From Phormidium tenue FACHB-1052 (GTDB taxonomy: Bacteria; Cyanobacteriota; Cyanobacteriia; Phormidesmidales; Phormidesmidaceae), in the NCBI RefSeq assembly GCF_014696675.1, contig NZ_JACJQN010000004.1, forward strand, positions 62,001 to 126,000: a stretch of DNA of 64,000 bases, read 5' to 3'. The notes under the pieces were generated by a model that did not search any database, was not told the origin of the DNA, and worked only from the letters and a program-made list of their open reading frames with translations. This document shows, piece after piece, positions 61,777 to 64,000 of the stretch. Made by a program: the position numbers and the translations under genes. Within the stretch, counting starts at the first letter, position 1. Each line of letters opens with the position of its first letter.

Positions 61777-63066
61777 GTGGCGAACGGCTGCTTCGTGACG
61801 CCCCTTCCCCTGGCTCTGGGTATAGACTTTGGCACCTCTGGGGTGCGTGCCGCTGTGGTCGATCCGCAGCGGCATTTATGTTGGCAGTTTCGCCAGGGCT
61901 ACCCCGATTTGCCCGCCCCAGAGTGCTGGCGGCGGGGTCTCTTTGCTCTGCTAGAGGCGCTGCCGGGGGCGATCGCCCCCCAGATCGGTCGAGTGGCGAT
62001 CGACGGCACCTCGGCCACCGTGCTGCTGTGCGATCAGGCGGGGGAATCGCTGACGCCGCCGCTGCTCTACAACCATCCCTGCGGAGAAGTCTTAGAAAAC
62101 GTTAAGGCCTTGGCCCCCGCCCAAAGCCCCGCCGCCAGCGCCACATCGAGCCTGGCCAAACTGGTGTGGTGGCACCAGACACTGCCCTCCTCAACCTGGA
62201 ATCAAGCGACCTATCTGCTGCACCAGGCCGACTGGCTCAGCGCCCAGCTCCACGGCCAGTGGGGGCTGAGCGACTACCACAACAGCCTCAAGCTGGGCTA
62301 CGACGTGGGTGAGCTGAGCTACCCTGCCTGGATGCAGGGGCAGCCGTGGAGTCGGGTACTGCCTCGGGTGTTGGCACCGGGAGAACTGGTAGGGTGCGTG
62401 ACGGAAACTGTAGCCCAGCGGTTTGGCCTATCGCCCCAGTGTCAGGTAGTGGCGGGCACCACTGACAGCATTGCGGCCTTTTTGGCCAGCGGCGCGATCG
62501 CCCCAGGCGACGGGGTCACCTCCTTGGGGTCAACCCTGGCCATCAAGCTACTCAGCGATCGGCGAGTCGACGTGGGAGACTACGGCATTTACAGCCACCG
62601 GTTGGGAAACCACTGGTTGGTAGGCGGGGCCTCTAACAGCGGCGGGGCCGTGCTCGAAAAATTCTTTGATCGAGAGACGTTAGTCAACCTGAGCCAGCGT
62701 ATCGACCCCGCCGTGCCCACGGAGCTAGACTATTACCCCCTGGTGCAGCCGGGAGAGCGCTTTCCCATCAATGACCCCACCCTGGTTCCGCGCCTCTCGC
62801 CCCGCCCAGGGGATGACAGCGCGTTTTTGCATGGTCTGCTGATGGGCATCGCCCGCATTGAGCAGCGAGGATATGAGCTGCTCATTCAGCATGGAGCATC
62901 ACCCCTACGGCAAATTTTCACGGCGGGGGGCGGTGCCGCTAACGAAACCTGGCGACAGCTGCGGGCTGCTCTACTGCCGGTGCCCATCAAAAACGCCGCC
63001 TCGGTGGAAGCGGCGGTCGGTAGTGCCTATTTAGCGCGGGGATGGCTGGGGGATGCTATTAAGTAA
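61777..63066 (+). CDS. FGGY-family sugar kinase (D-ribulose kinase-like)
   Basis: About 429 residues. Actin-like ATPase fold: the phosphate-1 motif GIDFGTSGVRAAVVD, DGTSATVLL, GTTDSIAAFLASGA and the adenosine motif AGGGAANETW are visible. The closest known type is the cyanobacterial/plant D-ribulose (xylulokinase-like) kinase. I start at GTG 61777 because GAGG lies 6 bases upstream; a GTG at 61795 would give an N-terminus matching the family more closely. It starts 14 bases after apcF and may be cotranscribed. Confidence 0.8.
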   Translation: MANGCFVTPLPLALGIDFGTSGVRAAVVDPQRHLCWQFRQGYPDLPAPECWRRGLFALLEALPGAIAPQIGRVAIDGTSATVLLCDQAGESLTPPLLYNHPCGEVLENVKALAPAQSPAASATSSLAKLVWWHQTLPSSTWNQATYLLHQADWLSAQLHGQWGLSDYHNSLKLGYDVGELSYPAWMQGQPWSRVLPRVLAPGELVGCVTETVAQRFGLSPQCQVVAGTTDSIAAFLASGAIAPGDGVTSLGSTLAIKLLSDRRVDVGDYGIYSHRLGNHWLVGGASNSGGAVLEKFFDRETLVNLSQRIDPAVPTELDYYPLVQPGERFPINDPTLVPRLSPRPGDDSAFLHGLLMGIARIEQRGYELLIQHGASPLRQIFTAGGGAANETWRQLRAALLPVPIKNAASVEAAVGSAYLARGWLGDAIK

Positions 63067-63111
63067 GCTCTAAGGCGGCGATCGCGCCCGCCCTCACCCC
63101 CAGCGACCGGG

Positions 63112-63225
63112 CTATGAGTTTAGCTGATTGTCCCGGCGATATTGCATGTAAGCCGCAACGAAAAGCCCGGCCAGGGTGACAGGAATAAACCCTAGAACGA
63201 TGCCACTTAGCAAAGGCTCAACCAC
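63112..63225 (-). CDS. petG: Cytochrome b6-f complex subunit V (PetG)
   Basis: 37 residues, a single membrane helix ([23 protein letters not shown]) with the short charged tail RRDNQL. It starts with GTG, 7 bases after AGGAG, and the product begins VEPLLSGI, the known PetG N-terminus. PetG is an essential small subunit of the photosynthetic cytochrome b6f complex, holding the dimer together in the thylakoid. Too short for usual gene finders. Confidence 0.93.
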   Translation of the reverse strand: MVEPLLSGIVLGFIPVTLAGLFVAAYMQYRRDNQLNS

Positions 63226-63313
63226 AGCAATACTCCTTATCTCAACAAAAATCTATGGTCTAACCATAACACTAATTAGGGCTTGACTAAGGCCTTTGGC
63301 CGGTACCCTAGGA

Positions 63314-64000
63314 CTAGGGTTTAGCCTGACTCTGACGGTATTGTAGACAGACTCCAACCAGAGCTTTAGCAACCTCTGGGCAGCCACCCCAATGCAGATG
63401 CAGATATGAGGCATGAATGCGATGCGGTGCCCAGCCCTCGGTGGCGTGGTGCTGCACTGCCCCGTAGCGCTTGAGTTGGTACAGAGGCGATGGGGTGGGC
63501 ATTTCTGTCTCGGAGCGGTGAAACTCGTGCCCCCAGATGGTTTGACCGGCCTGTAAAAGTAAGCTGCCTTGTTCTGCCAAGGCGTGACGGTAGCCCAGAG
63601 TGAGCCGTCCGGTCATCCTCACGCTGGTGGGCAACACGTCGACCATAGGCCAGGCATTGTCATCTAAATCGACCAGGGTGGTGGCTAAGTACATCAACCC
63701 GCCACATTCGGCATAGACAGGTAAGCCTTGCCGAATCAGAGCCTTGAGTCTTGAGCGCAAGCTCTGGTTAGCGGCTAGCTCTGCGGCAAACATTTCGGGA
63801 AAGCCGCCGCCAAAGTACAATCCATCGACATCGGCAGGAGGATGGGCATCCCGCAGGGGGCTCCAGGGAATGATCTCGGCTCCCAGGGCGGTGAGAATAT
63901 CGAGGTTGTCGGAGTAGTAGAAGCTGAAAGCAGGATCTTGGGCGATCGCGATGCGGGGTGAGGGGGGTGGGGAAGTTAGGGGGTGGGTGAGTGCGAGAGG
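63314..64000 (-). CDS. cobB: Cobyrinic acid a,c-diamide synthase (partial, runs off right edge)
   Basis: The C-terminal 228 residues are present; the N-terminal ATP-binding part lies beyond the window. The glutaminase domain shows DGLYFGGGFPE, the catalytic Cys in VYAECGGLMYL, and the His in IWGHEFHRSE. It amidates the a and c side chains of cobyrinate in vitamin B12 synthesis. At the right edge the frame passes through a C-rich repeat encoding PLALTHPLTSPPPSP, which seems to be an in-frame insertion in the linker between the two domains. Confidence 0.88.
   Translation of the reverse strand, partial: PLALTHPLTSPPPSPRIAIAQDPAFSFYYSDNLDILTALGAEIIPWSPLRDAHPPADVDGLYFGGGFPEMFAAELAANQSLRSRLKALIRQGLPVYAECGGLMYLATTLVDLDDNAWPMVDVLPTSVRMTGRLTLGYRHALAEQGSLLLQAGQTIWGHEFHRSETEMPTPSPLYQLKRYGAVQHHATEGWAPHRIHASYLHLHWGGCPEVAKALVGVCLQYRQSQAKP

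Overview
The window comes from a cyanobacterial chromosome. Host-type genes at both ends include an allophycocyanin beta-18 gene (apcF), petG of the cytochrome b6f complex, glnA under a textbook NtcA promoter, a hetZ-patU pair, a gamma-carbonic-anhydrase-like protein with CcmM-type signatures, and many GCGATCGC (HIP1) octamers. hetZ-patU suggests a filamentous lineage (Leptolyngbya/Nodosilinea-like), but I cannot name the genus. The host flanks are GC-rich; much of the centre is more AT-rich with different codon use.

Layout. (1) About 1-6.05 kb, host flank: TPR protein, AmiC-type amidase, a HEPN-like hypothetical, and a ZIP permease overlapping a two-domain multicopper oxidase. (2) About 6.2-50.6 kb, a roughly 44 kb plasmid-like integrated element with a tyrosine recombinase gene near each end. 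Its blocks are: a XerD-like integrase and zinc-ribbon XRE regulator (6.3-7.8 kb); a heavy-metal operon of proteobacterial style, czcCBA plus Cys-rich secreted proteins, a beta-barrel, an HMA protein and a MerT-like protein (8.2-16.3 kb); a defence block with a DUF1016 nuclease and a Qat system whose qatD is inverted (16.6-22.7 kb); a transfer block with RHH protein, VirD4/TrwB-like coupling protein, TraK/L/M- or StbABC-like genes and a MobF relaxase (23.3-38.8 kb), interrupted by a STAND/WD40 sensor, an iolB-like gene and a glycosyltransferase; a probable leading region of small genes separated by strong hairpins (39.1-40.9 kb); a ~1 kb gene-free, highly structured stretch that looks like a large non-coding RNA (41.0-42.04 kb); radC; then a complete plasmid replication/partition module with nine iterons, two DnaA boxes, RepA, ParA, ParB and palindromic candidate parS sites (44.8-49.3 kb); and a second integrase. 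(3) From 50.6 kb, host flank: tRNA-Val(CAC), hypothetical, hetZ, patU, a TgpA-like transglutaminase, argD, the tandem gamma-CA protein, glnA, apcF, an FGGY sugar kinase, petG and a cobB gene running off the right edge.

How it works together: the element carries its own replication, partition, relaxase and coupling protein but no VirB4 or other mating-pair genes, so I read it as a mobilizable plasmid now integrated beside tRNA-Val. Its cargo is metal efflux plus anti-phage defence. The most unusual items are the large structured RNA region, the qatD inversion with an amber-interrupted gene upstream of qatA, the hairpin-separated leading region, and, in the host flank, a periplasmic tandem gamma-CA whose two domains carry complementary halves of the zinc site.
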